The notes under the pieces are model-generated. The model worked only from the letters and a program-made list of their open reading frames with translations, ran no database searches and had not been told where the DNA came from. This document shows, piece by piece, positions 1 through 8,139 of a DNA stretch of 64,000 bases (position 1 is the first letter of the stretch; every line of letters starts with the position of its first letter). A program made the translations under genes and the position numbers. Origin of the DNA: an uncultured Clostridia bacterium (GTDB lineage: Bacteria > Bacillota > Clostridia > Christensenellales > Aristaeellaceae); the NCBI GenBank assembly GCA_934663595.1, contig CAKUKM010000008.1, positions 18,124 to 82,123 on the forward strand, in the 5' to 3' direction.

Positions 1-33
1 GCGGCTTTGAATGGATTCAAGATTCAGCTGCAC
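1..33 (-). CDS. Start of a mannitol dehydrogenase/fructuronate reductase-like gene (partial, runs off the window)
   Basis: Only the first eleven codons are visible, reading from a GTG at 33-31 (MQLNLESIQSR). The GGGGGA at the end of uxuA, upstream on the minus strand, can serve as its ribosome-binding site. Being directly downstream of uxuA, and beginning with a short L-x-L-E-type N-terminus common in mannitol dehydrogenase family proteins, it is plausibly uxuB, the enzyme that makes D-mannonate from fructuronate between the UxaC and UxuA steps. The identification rests almost entirely on context. Confidence 0.4.
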   Translation of the reverse strand, partial: MQLNLESIQSR

Positions 34-36
34 GCG

Positions 37-1110
37 TCATTCCCCCTTCGCCTGCTTGTCGATGGCCTCCCAGAGGCCGTTTAAATAGCAGATGCCCATC
101 GCGCGGTCGTAGAGTCCGTAGCCCGGCATCGCCCTTTCGCCCCAGACCATGCGCCCGTGATCGGGCCGGATTACGCCGTCGAAGCCGATTTCATAGAGTG
201 CCTTCATGATTGCATACATGTCCAGCGAACCGTCGCTCGACAGGTGCGCGGCTTCCTCGAACGAGCGATGGCCGTTTTGCCGCGTATTGCGCACGTGGGC
301 GAACGGAATGCGGCCCTTCAGCGAGCGGATGATCGCGGGAATGTCGTTTTCCGGATTCGAGGAAAGCGAGCCGGTGCAGAGCGTGACGGAATTGTACGGC
401 GAATCCACAGCGCGCATCAGGCGGTCGAGCTGCCGCCCGTTCGTTACGATGCGCGGAAGGTCGAACACCGGCCATGCGGGATCGTCCGGGTGAATCGCCA
501 TGCGCACGTCGTATTTCTCGCACGCGGGCAGGATCGCCTTCAGGAAATACACGAGGTTTTCAAACAGCTTTTCCTCGGAAACGTCCGCATACAGCTGAAA
601 CAGCTCGCGCAATCGGGAAAGCCGCTCCGGCTCCCAGCCGGGCAGTATCGCGCCGCCCGCGCTTTCCTGCACCGATTCCAAAAGCCGCTCCGGATCGATT
701 TGATCGATCTTCGCCTGATCATAGGCCAGTACCGTCGAGCCGTCCGGGCGGGGCTTCGCGAGGTCGCTGCGCGTCCAGTCGAACACGGGCATGAAATTGT
801 AGCAGACGAGATGAACGCCGGATTCGCCGAGGTTCTGGATCGTCTGAATGTAAGCGTCGATATGCCGGTCGCGGTCGGCGGAGCCAGCCTTGATGCTGTC
901 GTGGACGTTGACGGATTCAATGCCGTGCACGCGCAAACCGGCCGCCTCCACCTCGGCGATCATTTTCTGAATCCGCTCGCGCGACCAGATTTCGCCGGGC
1001 AGCGCGTCGTACAGCGTGGTGATCACGCCGGTTACGCCGGGCACCTGCCGAATCTGCGAAAGCGTGACCGTGTCGAAGCCGGTTCCGTACCAGCGCATGG
1101 ACATTTTCAT
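37..1110 (-). CDS. uxuA: Mannonate dehydratase
   Basis: Dehydrates D-mannonate to 2-keto-3-deoxygluconate in hexuronate degradation; a cytoplasmic TIM-barrel metalloenzyme. The 357-residue product matches the family length and carries recognisable UxuA segments: GIESVNVHDS near residue 60, CYNFMPVFDWTRSD near 105, and the C-terminal DGVIRPDHG motif. The ATG at 1110 was chosen because it overlaps the uxaC stop by four bases (ATGA) and follows GGGAGG at a good distance; an upstream in-frame extension would lie inside uxaC and is unlikely. It is third in the transcription unit regulator-uxaC-uxuA. Confidence 0.93.
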   Translation of the reverse strand: MKMSMRWYGTGFDTVTLSQIRQVPGVTGVITTLYDALPGEIWSRERIQKMIAEVEAAGLRVHGIESVNVHDSIKAGSADRDRHIDAYIQTIQNLGESGVHLVCYNFMPVFDWTRSDLAKPRPDGSTVLAYDQAKIDQIDPERLLESVQESAGGAILPGWEPERLSRLRELFQLYADVSEEKLFENLVYFLKAILPACEKYDVRMAIHPDDPAWPVFDLPRIVTNGRQLDRLMRAVDSPYNSVTLCTGSLSSNPENDIPAIIRSLKGRIPFAHVRNTRQNGHRSFEEAAHLSSDGSLDMYAIMKALYEIGFDGVIRPDHGRMVWGERAMPGYGLYDRAMGICYLNGLWEAIDKQAKGE

Positions 1111-2501
1111 TTTTCCATTCCTCCCAGCGAAAAGAATTCGCGCGCGTTGCCATAGCAGATATCCTGAACGGTTTTGCCCAGCGCGTCCAGATCCGGAATC
1201 AGGCCGTTTTCCGCCCATTCGCCGAACAGTCCGCACAGCGCGCGGCGGAAATATTCATGCCGCGCATAGGACAGAAACGACCGCGAATCCGTGACCATCC
1301 CGAGGAAATTGCCGATCGGGAACGTATCCGCCATCGCCTGAAGCTGCGCGCGCATGCCGGAAAGCGTGTCGTTGAACCACCATGCAGCGCCCTGCTGCAC
1401 ACAGCCGCGCACGCCCTCCTTCTGGAAGCATCCGGCCAGGGCGTTTAAAAACGCGCTGTCGTTCGGCGAAAGCGAGAACAGAATCGTCTTCGGCAGCAGA
1501 TCCTCGCCCGCGAGCTCGCTCAGGAGCGGCGCGAGGCCGGAAAGGTCAATTCGCGAGGCAATTGCGTCGAAGCCGGTATCCGGGCCGATTCGTTCAAACA
1601 TCGCGCGATGGTTGTTTCGCATCGGTCCGAAATGCATTTCCATGGCCCAGCCGCGTTTGGCATACGCGCGGGCGAGAAAGCCCATCAGGCCGAAGCGGTA
1701 TTTGTTTGCCTCGTCCGGCGAGATTTCGCGCCTTTCCAGCGCGCGGGCGAGAATCGCGTCCAGCTCGCGCTCCGTCGCGCGCGCCTCGGGAAGCGACGCA
1801 ATGCCGTGGTCGGACGCGCGGCAGCCGTGCGCGGCAAATACGTCCATGCGCGCGTTCAGCAGGCCGCACAGCTCCGAAAAGCTCCGGAGATTGCCGAGGC
1901 GGGCGATGTAATCGGCAAAATCGTGCTTTTCAATCGCGAGCGCGCGGTCGGGCCGCCAGGCGGGATAGACGCGCGTGGAAAAGCTCGCGTCCGCGGCGAT
2001 TTTCTCGTGCTCGGAAAGGTCGTCCAGCGGATCGTCGGTCGTCATCAGGTCGGTCACGTTGGCGCGGCGAATCATTTCGCGCGCGGTGAGTCCGCCGGCG
2101 AGAATCGCGTTGCAGCGCTCCCAGATCTCCGGCGCGTTTTTCTCGTTCAGAACCTGTTCGCAATCGAAATACCGGCGCAGCTCCAGATGCGCCCACTGCG
2201 AAACCGGATTGCCCGGGCAGCGCTGAAGCGTGCGCACAAAGGCCAGAAATTTCTCATACGGCGTGCCGCTTCCGGTAATCAGCGCCTCCGGCTCGCCGCA
2301 CGCGCGCATCAGCCGCCATTTGTAGTGGTCGCCGCCCAGCCAGACCTCGGCGAGATCGGCAAAGCGCTTGTCCTCCGCGATCTCCCGGGGGCTTAAATGG
2401 CAGTGGTAATCGATGATCGGCATGCCCTCGGCGTAATCGTGATACAGCGTCCGCGCCGCGGGCGTGCTCAGCAGAAAATCGCGATCCATAAACGGTTTCA
2501 T
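1107..2501 (-). CDS. uxaC: Glucuronate/galacturonate isomerase
   Basis: Isomerises D-glucuronate to D-fructuronate (and galacturonate to tagaturonate), the first cytoplasmic step of hexuronate catabolism. The product has 464 residues, standard for UxaC, starts MKPFMDRDFLL and has the N-terminal metal-binding DYHCHLSP (HxH) motif near residue 30 of an amidohydrolase-fold enzyme. The start at 2501 is preceded by AAGGAGGG five bases upstream, and that Shine-Dalgarno lies on the stop codon of the LacI-type regulator gene. The 3' end overlaps uxuA by ATGA, so the genes are probably translationally coupled. Confidence 0.95.
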   Translation of the reverse strand: MKPFMDRDFLLSTPAARTLYHDYAEGMPIIDYHCHLSPREIAEDKRFADLAEVWLGGDHYKWRLMRACGEPEALITGSGTPYEKFLAFVRTLQRCPGNPVSQWAHLELRRYFDCEQVLNEKNAPEIWERCNAILAGGLTAREMIRRANVTDLMTTDDPLDDLSEHEKIAADASFSTRVYPAWRPDRALAIEKHDFADYIARLGNLRSFSELCGLLNARMDVFAAHGCRASDHGIASLPEARATERELDAILARALERREISPDEANKYRFGLMGFLARAYAKRGWAMEMHFGPMRNNHRAMFERIGPDTGFDAIASRIDLSGLAPLLSELAGEDLLPKTILFSLSPNDSAFLNALAGCFQKEGVRGCVQQGAAWWFNDTLSGMRAQLQAMADTFPIGNFLGMVTDSRSFLSYARHEYFRRALCGLFGEWAENGLIPDLDALGKTVQDICYGNAREFFSLGGMEK

Positions 2502-2512
2502 GCTTTCCCTCC

Positions 2513-3565
2513 TTATAGAAACGGATTGCCGCGGCGGTTCAGAAGCCCGTCCATATTGCCGCGAACAACGATTTGTGTGTCCAGATACAGCTCCCGCGCC
2601 TCCGGGAGCCAGCTCTCCAACAGCCGCCGCGCCAGCAGCCGCGCCGCCTGATAGCCCTGCTCGAACGGGTTTTGATGCAGCAGCAGGTCGCACCAGCCCT
2701 CGCTGAGCGCCGCGGCGGTTTCGTTCGTCAGATCATAGCCGATCAGGCGAACGCCGCGGCGATTCAGCGCCTTCAGCGCGCGCACCGCGCCGATCGTGGA
2801 GGAATAGCCGGTTGCGAATACGCCCTGAAGCTCCGGGCTCGATTCGAGCGCCGCGATCAGACTCTCTCGCGCGCTTTCGGCGTCGCCAGGGCATTCGATG
2901 CAGCGCTCAACGCGCATTCCCGCGCCGGAGGCGTGCATGTATTCGAAAAAGCCGCCGAAGCGCTCCAGAAACGGCATTGCGCGCGCGAAATTGCCCAGCA
3001 CCGCCACGGGGCCGTTATCGTTCACGAGCATTTGCATCAGCTCGCCCGCGACGCGGCCGGATTGCCGGGCGTTTCCGCCGATGAAAAACGCGCGCGGCGC
3101 GGTGGGACAGTCGGTGTTGAAGGTAATCAGCGGGGTGCTTCCCATTTCGCTTAAGCATTCGGCGTTCATGCATCCGGCGGCGTTGACAGCCGCGCCGTCG
3201 AATTCCCGCGCGCGATGAATGCAATCGAGCGCCTCCTTTGAATCGTTCAGCGCGAAGCGCAGCTTTTCCACGCGCACGCCGTAATCCTCGAGCTCGGCGG
3301 CCGCGCGGTCGATTCCGGCCTCGATTTCGCGATAAAACGCCTCCGGATCGCGCGGAAACGCCAGGCAAATGCGAATTTCGCTGCGCCGGCTGAGCGCGCT
3401 GGCAAAGCGATTCGGCCGATAGCCGAGGGACGCGGCGATTTGCAGCACGCGCGCCTTGCTTTCGGCATTCACGCCCGGGCGATTGTTGAGCGCGCGATCC
3501 ACGGTGCCGATCGATACGTTCGCCGCCTGCGCGATCTCCTTGAGCGTTACGCGATGCCTGTCCAT
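2513..3565 (-). CDS. LacI-family transcriptional regulator
   Basis: A 350-residue repressor-type protein: an N-terminal helix-turn-helix and hinge (TLKEIAQAANVSIGTVDRAL, about residues 6-26) followed by a periplasmic-binding-protein-like effector domain. The start at 3565 has GGGAGG upstream. It heads the uxaC-uxuA unit and lies back to back with the plus-strand epimerase/dehydrogenase cassette, so it probably regulates one or both; a dyad between the two divergent promoters (3635-3652) is the obvious operator candidate. The ligand is unknown; a uronate or its breakdown product is inferred from context. Confidence 0.9.
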   Translation of the reverse strand: MDRHRVTLKEIAQAANVSIGTVDRALNNRPGVNAESKARVLQIAASLGYRPNRFASALSRRSEIRICLAFPRDPEAFYREIEAGIDRAAAELEDYGVRVEKLRFALNDSKEALDCIHRAREFDGAAVNAAGCMNAECLSEMGSTPLITFNTDCPTAPRAFFIGGNARQSGRVAGELMQMLVNDNGPVAVLGNFARAMPFLERFGGFFEYMHASGAGMRVERCIECPGDAESARESLIAALESSPELQGVFATGYSSTIGAVRALKALNRRGVRLIGYDLTNETAAALSEGWCDLLLHQNPFEQGYQAARLLARRLLESWLPEARELYLDTQIVVRGNMDGLLNRRGNPFL

Positions 3566-3599
3566 GCCGCCGCCTCCCGATAAACAGATTTCCAATATC

Positions 3600-3628
3600 A
3601 GTATACCCGCATCGGCCGCGCTTTTCAA
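3600..3628 (-). promoter_or_regulatory. Sigma-A-type promoter for the LacI-type regulator/uxaC/uxuA unit
   Basis: On the minus strand TTGAAA (3628-3623) and TATACT (3605-3600) are separated by exactly 17 bp, 35 bp upstream of the regulator start codon. Confidence 0.7.
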
Positions 3629-3634
3629 TCCCTT

Positions 3635-3652
3635 TGACCGTTAACGTTCACG
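3635..3652. promoter_or_regulatory. Candidate LacI-type operator between divergent promoters
   Basis: Two overlapping near-perfect dyads occur here: TGAcCGTTAACGtTCA (3635-3650) and CGTtAACGTTcACG (3639-3652). The second has the central CG pair typical of LacI/PurR-family operators. It lies midway between the two -35 boxes, 6 bp from the minus-strand one and 17 bp from the plus-strand one. Assignment to the adjacent regulator is inference. Confidence 0.55.
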
Positions 3653-3669
3653 AAAATTTTGATTTTCTA

Positions 3670-3698
3670 TTGAAAATCGCGCGCGGAGACGGTATAAT
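3670..3698 (+). promoter_or_regulatory. Sigma-A-type promoter for the epimerase/dehydrogenase cassette
   Basis: TTGAAA (3670-3675), a 17-bp spacer and TATAAT (3693-3698). The -35 box overlaps a 7-bp inverted repeat, GATTTTC-tatt-GAAAATC (3661-3678), which may be a second regulator site. Confidence 0.75.
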
Positions 3699-3732
3699 GA
3701 AGGCGATGATTACGTTTTGAGGGGGAATTCGC

Positions 3733-4563
3733 ATGCGGCTGTATGCATTTGCCGACGAGGCGAGCGCGTCGATTGCCGGCCAGGTGGACGCGCTTCGGCG
3801 CAACGGCTTAAACGGTTTGGAGATTCGCAATGTGGAGGGCACGAACGTGTCCGATCTGCCGATTGCGCGCGCGAAGGAGCTGCGCGCACGGCTGAACGAC
3901 GCGGGACTGATCACGTGGTCGATCGGCTCGCCCATCGGCAAAATTCGCGTGACCGACGATTTCGGCGCACATCGCGATCGCTTTTTGTACACGCTCGAGG
4001 TGGCGGACGCGCTGAATGCGAAGAACATTCGCCTGTTCAGCTTCTATCCGGGCGAGGAAATGGGTAAAAGCGCGTTTCGCGACGCGGCGTTCGAGCGCCT
4101 GGGCGCGCTGATCGAGGCGGCGAAAGGCGCGGATATTGCGCTGTGCCACGAAAACGAAAAGGGCATTTACGGCGACACGGCAGAGCGCTGCGCGGAGATT
4201 CACGCGGCGTTTCCGAGCCTGCGCGCGGTGTTCGATCCGGCGAATTTCATTCAGTGCGGCCAGGAGACGCTTTCGGCCTGGGAAATGCTGAAGGAGCGCG
4301 TGCATTATCTGCACATCAAGGATGCGCTTGCGAACGGACAGGTGGTTCCGGCGGGCCGGGGAATTGGAAATGTGAAGGCCATTCTTTCCGATTTCATCGC
4401 CCGCGGCGGCGAGGATCTGACGATCGAGCCGCATTTGAAGGTGTTCGACGGCCTGAATGCGCTCGAGCGCGACAATGCCCGCAGCGCGGTGGGCGGTTAT
4501 CTGTACGACAGCAACGATCAGGCGTTCGACGCGGCGTGCGCGGCGCTGAGAGAGCTGCTTTAA
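3733..4563 (+). CDS. Sugar phosphate isomerase/epimerase (AP2-type TIM barrel)
   Basis: A 276-residue xylose-isomerase-like TIM barrel. Visible family landmarks are ALCHENEKG near residue 137, VFDPANF near 165, the metal-site strand HYLHIKDA near 195 and TIEPHLKVFDG near 235, which supply the usual Glu/His/Asp metal ligands. It is the first gene of a four-gene unit with a second, dissimilar barrel and two Gfo/Idh/MocA dehydrogenases; it has GAGGGGGA upstream. The actual sugar substrate cannot be read from sequence. Such barrels work as epimerases, isomerases, dehydratases or, paired with Gfo/Idh oxidases, as deglycosylating lyases. Confidence 0.85.
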   Translation: MRLYAFADEASASIAGQVDALRRNGLNGLEIRNVEGTNVSDLPIARAKELRARLNDAGLITWSIGSPIGKIRVTDDFGAHRDRFLYTLEVADALNAKNIRLFSFYPGEEMGKSAFRDAAFERLGALIEAAKGADIALCHENEKGIYGDTAERCAEIHAAFPSLRAVFDPANFIQCGQETLSAWEMLKERVHYLHIKDALANGQVVPAGRGIGNVKAILSDFIARGGEDLTIEPHLKVFDGLNALERDNARSAVGGYLYDSNDQAFDAACAALRELL

Positions 4564-4575
4564 GGAGGAGAAGGA

Positions 4576-5322
4576 ATGAGAATCGGCGCGCAGTTTTACA
4601 CGGTGCGCGATTTCTGCAAGACGCCCGAGGGACTGGCGGAGTCGCTCGCGCGCGTGGCGGAGATCGGCTATACGACGGTTCAGATTTCGGGAACGTGCGC
4701 GTACGACCCGGAATGGCTGAATGCAGAGCTGAGGAAAAACGGGCTGGAATGCGTGATTACGCACATTCCGGGGGAGAGAATCCTGAAGGAGACGGAGCTC
4801 GTCGCGCGCGAGCACGACGCGTTCGGCTGCAAATACGTGGGTCTCGGCCACTATGCGTTCGGCGACGACGAGGAATCCATTCGGGCGTTTGTAAACGCCT
4901 ATCTCCCGGCGGCGCGGGCGCTGAAGGAAAAGGGCAAATACTTCATGTACCACAACCACAACGGCGAATTCCGGCGCGTGGGCGGCAGGCTGATTCTGGA
5001 TCGGCTGATTGAAGCGATGCCCGCGGAATTCATGGGAATTACGTTCGACACCTATTGGGCGCAGGTGGGCGGCGCGGACCCGGCGCAATGGCTGGAGAGG
5101 CTCGCCGGCCGCATTCCGTGCATTCATTTAAAGGATTGCGCCTATGGCCAGAAGATGGCGGTGATCGGCGAGGGCAACATCAATTTCGATCGCGTGTTTG
5201 AAAAGGCGGAGGCGGGCGGCACGGAGTTCATGCTCGTCGAGCAGGACGACTGCAACGGCGAAAATCCGTTCGACTGCCTGAAGCGCAGCTACGACTATCT
5301 GACCGCCTGCGGTTTTCATTGA
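4576..5322 (+). CDS. Sugar phosphate isomerase/epimerase (second AP2-type TIM barrel)
   Basis: 248 residues, starting MRIGAQFYTVRDF, with AAGGAGGAGAAGG upstream and only 12 bp after the previous gene. Metal-binding landmarks include YHNHNGEF near residue 127, ITFDTYWAQ near 155, CIHLKDC near 182 and MLVEQDDC near 220. It belongs to the same fold superfamily as its upstream neighbour but is shorter and clearly not a recent duplicate. Co-transcription with dehydrogenases suggests it processes an oxidised (keto) sugar or sugar acid; this is inference. Confidence 0.86.
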   Translation: MRIGAQFYTVRDFCKTPEGLAESLARVAEIGYTTVQISGTCAYDPEWLNAELRKNGLECVITHIPGERILKETELVAREHDAFGCKYVGLGHYAFGDDEESIRAFVNAYLPAARALKEKGKYFMYHNHNGEFRRVGGRLILDRLIEAMPAEFMGITFDTYWAQVGGADPAQWLERLAGRIPCIHLKDCAYGQKMAVIGEGNINFDRVFEKAEAGGTEFMLVEQDDCNGENPFDCLKRSYDYLTACGFH

Positions 5323-5334
5323 GGGAGGACGGCT

Positions 5335-6504
5335 ATGAATAAGATTCGGCTCGGCATTATCGGCGTGGGCAATATGGGAACGGGCCACGCGAGCAACGTA
5401 TTGGACGGCAAATGCCCGGATTTTGAGCTGGCTGCGATTGCGGATATCAATCCCGCGCGGCTCGAATGGGCGCGCGAGAACCTTTCGAAGGACGTGGAAT
5501 GCTTTTCGGACGCGATCGAAATGCTGGACAGCGGCCATATCGACGCGGCGATGGTCTGCGTTCCGCACTATGATCATGCGAAATACGTGATCGCATGCAT
5601 GGAGCGCGGCATTCACGTAATGTGCGAAAAGCCGGCGGGCGTATACACGCTGCAGGTGCGCGAGATGAACGCCGCGGCGGACCGGCATCCCGAGGTGGTG
5701 TTCGGCATGATGTTCAATCAGCGCACGAACTGCATTTACCGGAAGATGCGCGAGCTGGTGCAATCCGGGAAATACGGCAGGATTCGCCGCGTGAACTGGC
5801 TGATCACGAACTGGTACCGCCCGCAGGCGTATTACGATTCGGGCGCGTGGCGCGCGACGTGGTCGGGCGAGGGCGGCGGCGTGCTGCTGAATCAGTGCCC
5901 GCATCAGCTGGATTTGCTGCAATGGATCTGCGGCATGCCGGTGCGCGTGGAATCGCACATGAAGTTCGGCCAGTGGCACGATATCGAGGTGGAGGACGAC
6001 GTAACGACCTATCTGGAATACGAATCCGGCGCGACGGGCATGTTCATCACCACCACCGGCGATGCGCACGGCACGAATCGCTTCGAAATCCAGATGGACG
6101 GCGCGCGCCTGATTGCCGAGGGCGATCATTTAAGCGCGCTGGAATACGACATGAGCGAGCCGGAATTCTCGCGCGTGAACAAAACGCCGTTTGCGAGCGT
6201 GGGCGCGCACGAGCTGGAGCTCGAGCTGGACGGCAAAAACGAGCAGCATGTGGGCGTTGTGAACGCGTGGGGCGGCGCGATACTGCGCGGAACGCCGCTG
6301 GTGGCGGACGGCCGCGAGGGAATCAACGGCCTTACGCTGTCCAACGCGATGCACCTGTCGCAGTTCCTGGGCAGGATGATCGAGCTTCCATTCGATGAAA
6401 AGCTGTATTATGACGAGCTGATGAAGCGCGTGGCGGTCTCGCGGCGGAAGGTGGGCGAGAGCGTATTCGCCGACACGCGCGGCAGCTATTCAGGAACGAA
6501 ATAG
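5335..6504 (+). CDS. Gfo/Idh/MocA family oxidoreductase 1
   Basis: 389 residues. The N-terminal Rossmann fold shows the nucleotide loop GIIGVGNMGTGHAS (residues 8-21) and the family hallmark CEKPAGV near residue 101, followed by the substrate-binding domain with ITNWYRPQAYYDSG and GEGGGVLLNQCPHQ. It is predicted to oxidise a sugar, inositol or sugar acid with NAD(P). The next gene is a paralogue that shares these same segments, so the pair arose by tandem duplication and divergence. Confidence 0.9.
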   Translation: MNKIRLGIIGVGNMGTGHASNVLDGKCPDFELAAIADINPARLEWARENLSKDVECFSDAIEMLDSGHIDAAMVCVPHYDHAKYVIACMERGIHVMCEKPAGVYTLQVREMNAAADRHPEVVFGMMFNQRTNCIYRKMRELVQSGKYGRIRRVNWLITNWYRPQAYYDSGAWRATWSGEGGGVLLNQCPHQLDLLQWICGMPVRVESHMKFGQWHDIEVEDDVTTYLEYESGATGMFITTTGDAHGTNRFEIQMDGARLIAEGDHLSALEYDMSEPEFSRVNKTPFASVGAHELELELDGKNEQHVGVVNAWGGAILRGTPLVADGREGINGLTLSNAMHLSQFLGRMIELPFDEKLYYDELMKRVAVSRRKVGESVFADTRGSYSGTK

Positions 6505-6513
6505 GAGGCGGCC

Positions 6514-7689
6514 ATGAGAGAGGTTCGGCTTGCGATTGTGGGCTTTGGCAATATGGGCTCGGCGCACGCGGCGTGCGTGCATTCGGGCAAAATTCAGGGG
6601 CTGCGGCTGGCGGCGGTATGCGATGTGAGCGCCGCGCGGCGCGATTTATGCCGCGAGAAGTATCCGGAAATTCCCGTTTATTCCGATTATCGCGAGATGT
6701 TTGCCGCCGGGCTTGCGGATGCGGCGCTGGTGGCGGTTCCGCACCGGCTGCATGCGGAGATCGGCATTCAGGCGATTCAGGCGGGGCTGCATCTTTTGAG
6801 CGAGAAGCCTCTGGACGCGCGCCTTTCGCAGGCGAAAAAGCTGGTATCCGCGGCGGAGGCGAGCGATCGGGTATTTGCGATCATGTTCAATCAGCGCACG
6901 AATCCGCTATTTCGCCGCGCGCGGGAGATTGTGCGCTCGGGCGAGCTGGGCGCGCTGAAGCGCTCGGTATGGATCATCACGAACTGGTATCGCTCGCAGC
7001 GGTATTATGATTCCGGCTCGTGGCGCGCGACGTGGGCGGGCGAAGGCGGCGGCGTGCTTTTGAATCAGGCGCCGCACAATCTGGATCTCTGGCAATGGAT
7101 TTGCGGCATGCCGAAGTCGGTCGTCGGCTTTTGCGATGTTGCGAAGTACCACGAGATTGAAGTGGAGGATGATGCGACGATTTACGCGCGCTATGCAAAC
7201 GGCGCTGCAGGGACGTTCATCACGACGACGGGCGAATACCCGGGCACGAATCGCCTGGAAATTGCGGGCGAGCGCGGCAAGCTCGTTCTGGAGGAGGGCG
7301 TTTTGAAGTGGTGGAAGCTGCGCGAAGGCGAGCGCGATATACGCTTTGCGTCTGAATCCAATTCGCCGGCGATTCCGATGGATTATCAGGAGATTCGTCC
7401 CGACGCGCCGGAGACGGCGCACGCGGGCATTCTGCAGAATTTCACGAATGCGATTTTAAACGGCGAGACTCTGATTTCGCCCGGTGCGGATGGACTGAAT
7501 CAGCTGGAGCTGACGAACGCGGCCTATTTATCCGAATGGCTGGGCAATCGCGAAATCGAGCTACCTTTGGATGCAGATCGCTTCGACTGCGAGCTGGATG
7601 CGCGTGCGCTGCGCTCGAAATACCATGCCGCCGAAAACGAATCCTCCGCCGAGTCCGCCTACTCCCCCCGCTGGCAAGTAAACTGGTGA
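6514..7689 (+). CDS. Gfo/Idh/MocA family oxidoreductase 2
   Basis: 391 residues, paralogue of the preceding gene: GFGNMGSAHAA at the nucleotide-binding loop, SEKPLDA in place of CEKPAGV, and the shared ITNWYRSQRYYDSG and GEGGGVLLNQAPHN blocks. AGGAGG precedes the start. The C-terminal tail (ESAYSPRWQVNW) is unlike the paralogue, and the TGA stop at 7687-7689 is formed partly by the first bases of a palindromic repeat element starting at 7688, so the insertion may have altered the C-terminus. Probably the last gene of the four-gene sugar cassette. Confidence 0.88.
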   Translation: MREVRLAIVGFGNMGSAHAACVHSGKIQGLRLAAVCDVSAARRDLCREKYPEIPVYSDYREMFAAGLADAALVAVPHRLHAEIGIQAIQAGLHLLSEKPLDARLSQAKKLVSAAEASDRVFAIMFNQRTNPLFRRAREIVRSGELGALKRSVWIITNWYRSQRYYDSGSWRATWAGEGGGVLLNQAPHNLDLWQWICGMPKSVVGFCDVAKYHEIEVEDDATIYARYANGAAGTFITTTGEYPGTNRLEIAGERGKLVLEEGVLKWWKLREGERDIRFASESNSPAIPMDYQEIRPDAPETAHAGILQNFTNAILNGETLISPGADGLNQLELTNAAYLSEWLGNREIELPLDADRFDCELDARALRSKYHAAENESSAESAYSPRWQVNW

Positions 7690-8089
7690 CGGTAGAACCG
7701 TCTGTCAATTGCTGCCGCGCTTGGTCACATCGATTTTGAGTCGGGAAGCGACTCAAAATCTGGGTGAGAGATAAGCGATTCGTTGTTCCCAATTTACCGC
7801 AAATTGCACCGGATAGCGGCGCAATTTGCTCAGTGCCTTCGTAAAAAATTGACCAGCCGCTGCGGTGAATAGCAAGCTGGTCAATTTTCTATAGAAAAAA
7901 ACGATAAACCGCCAGGGCGCAAGCCGCCACCACGGCGGCGCAGCGACCGGTAAGATGGGAAGAAGTATTGTCTAGTACTCAGCAAGATTTTGAGTCGCTT
8001 CCCGACTCAAAATCGTCGTGAAAAGCGCGGCAGCAAGCGAAAGGCGGTTCTACCGCCCGCGGCAGCAATTGGCCGGCGGCCCCGCCGCC
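7688..8089. mobile_element. MITE-like palindromic repeat element, copy 1
   Basis: A non-coding element of about 400 bp with long inverted ends. The left end starts with the small palindrome GACGGTAGAACCGTC (7688-7702); its counterpart on the right is GGCGGTTCTACCGCC (8043-8057), followed by a second end-like hairpin (GGCGGC-CCC-GCCGCC, 8075-8089). Internal hairpins: a 12-bp stem at 7732-7760, a mirror-image 12-bp stem at 7986-8014 (loops GGAAG and CTTCC), a 9-bp stem at 7799-7829, a 13-bp stem at 7845-7888 and a 6-bp stem at 7923-7939. Bases 7731-7949 are identical to 9385-9603 in copy 2. No open frame of its own; any transposase must act in trans. MITE is inferred from structure and copy number. 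Confidence 0.75.
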
Positions 8090-8090
8090 A

Positions 8091-8119
8091 TGTAACGTTT
8101 TGGGGGAATGGGGGTCTAA
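8091..8119 (+). promoter_or_regulatory. Candidate autoregulatory ECF-type promoter
   Basis: TGTAAC (8091-8096), a 16-bp spacer, then GGTCTAA (8113-8119), close to the TGAAAC-N16-CGTC pattern recognised by several Firmicute ECF sigma factors. It stands 21 bp before the sigma gene and one base after the repeat element, so the sigma factor probably drives its own operon. Confidence 0.5.
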
Positions 8120-8139
8120 GGGGTGAGGAGGTGAGAGAG

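Noticed and set aside
7442..7792. Small frames inside the repeat elements with a shared start (MGTTNRLSLTQILSR) and the related frames at 9153-9446.
   Set aside because: They appear only because the element sequence is repeated; no ribosome-binding site, and they read through hairpin arms of the non-coding element.
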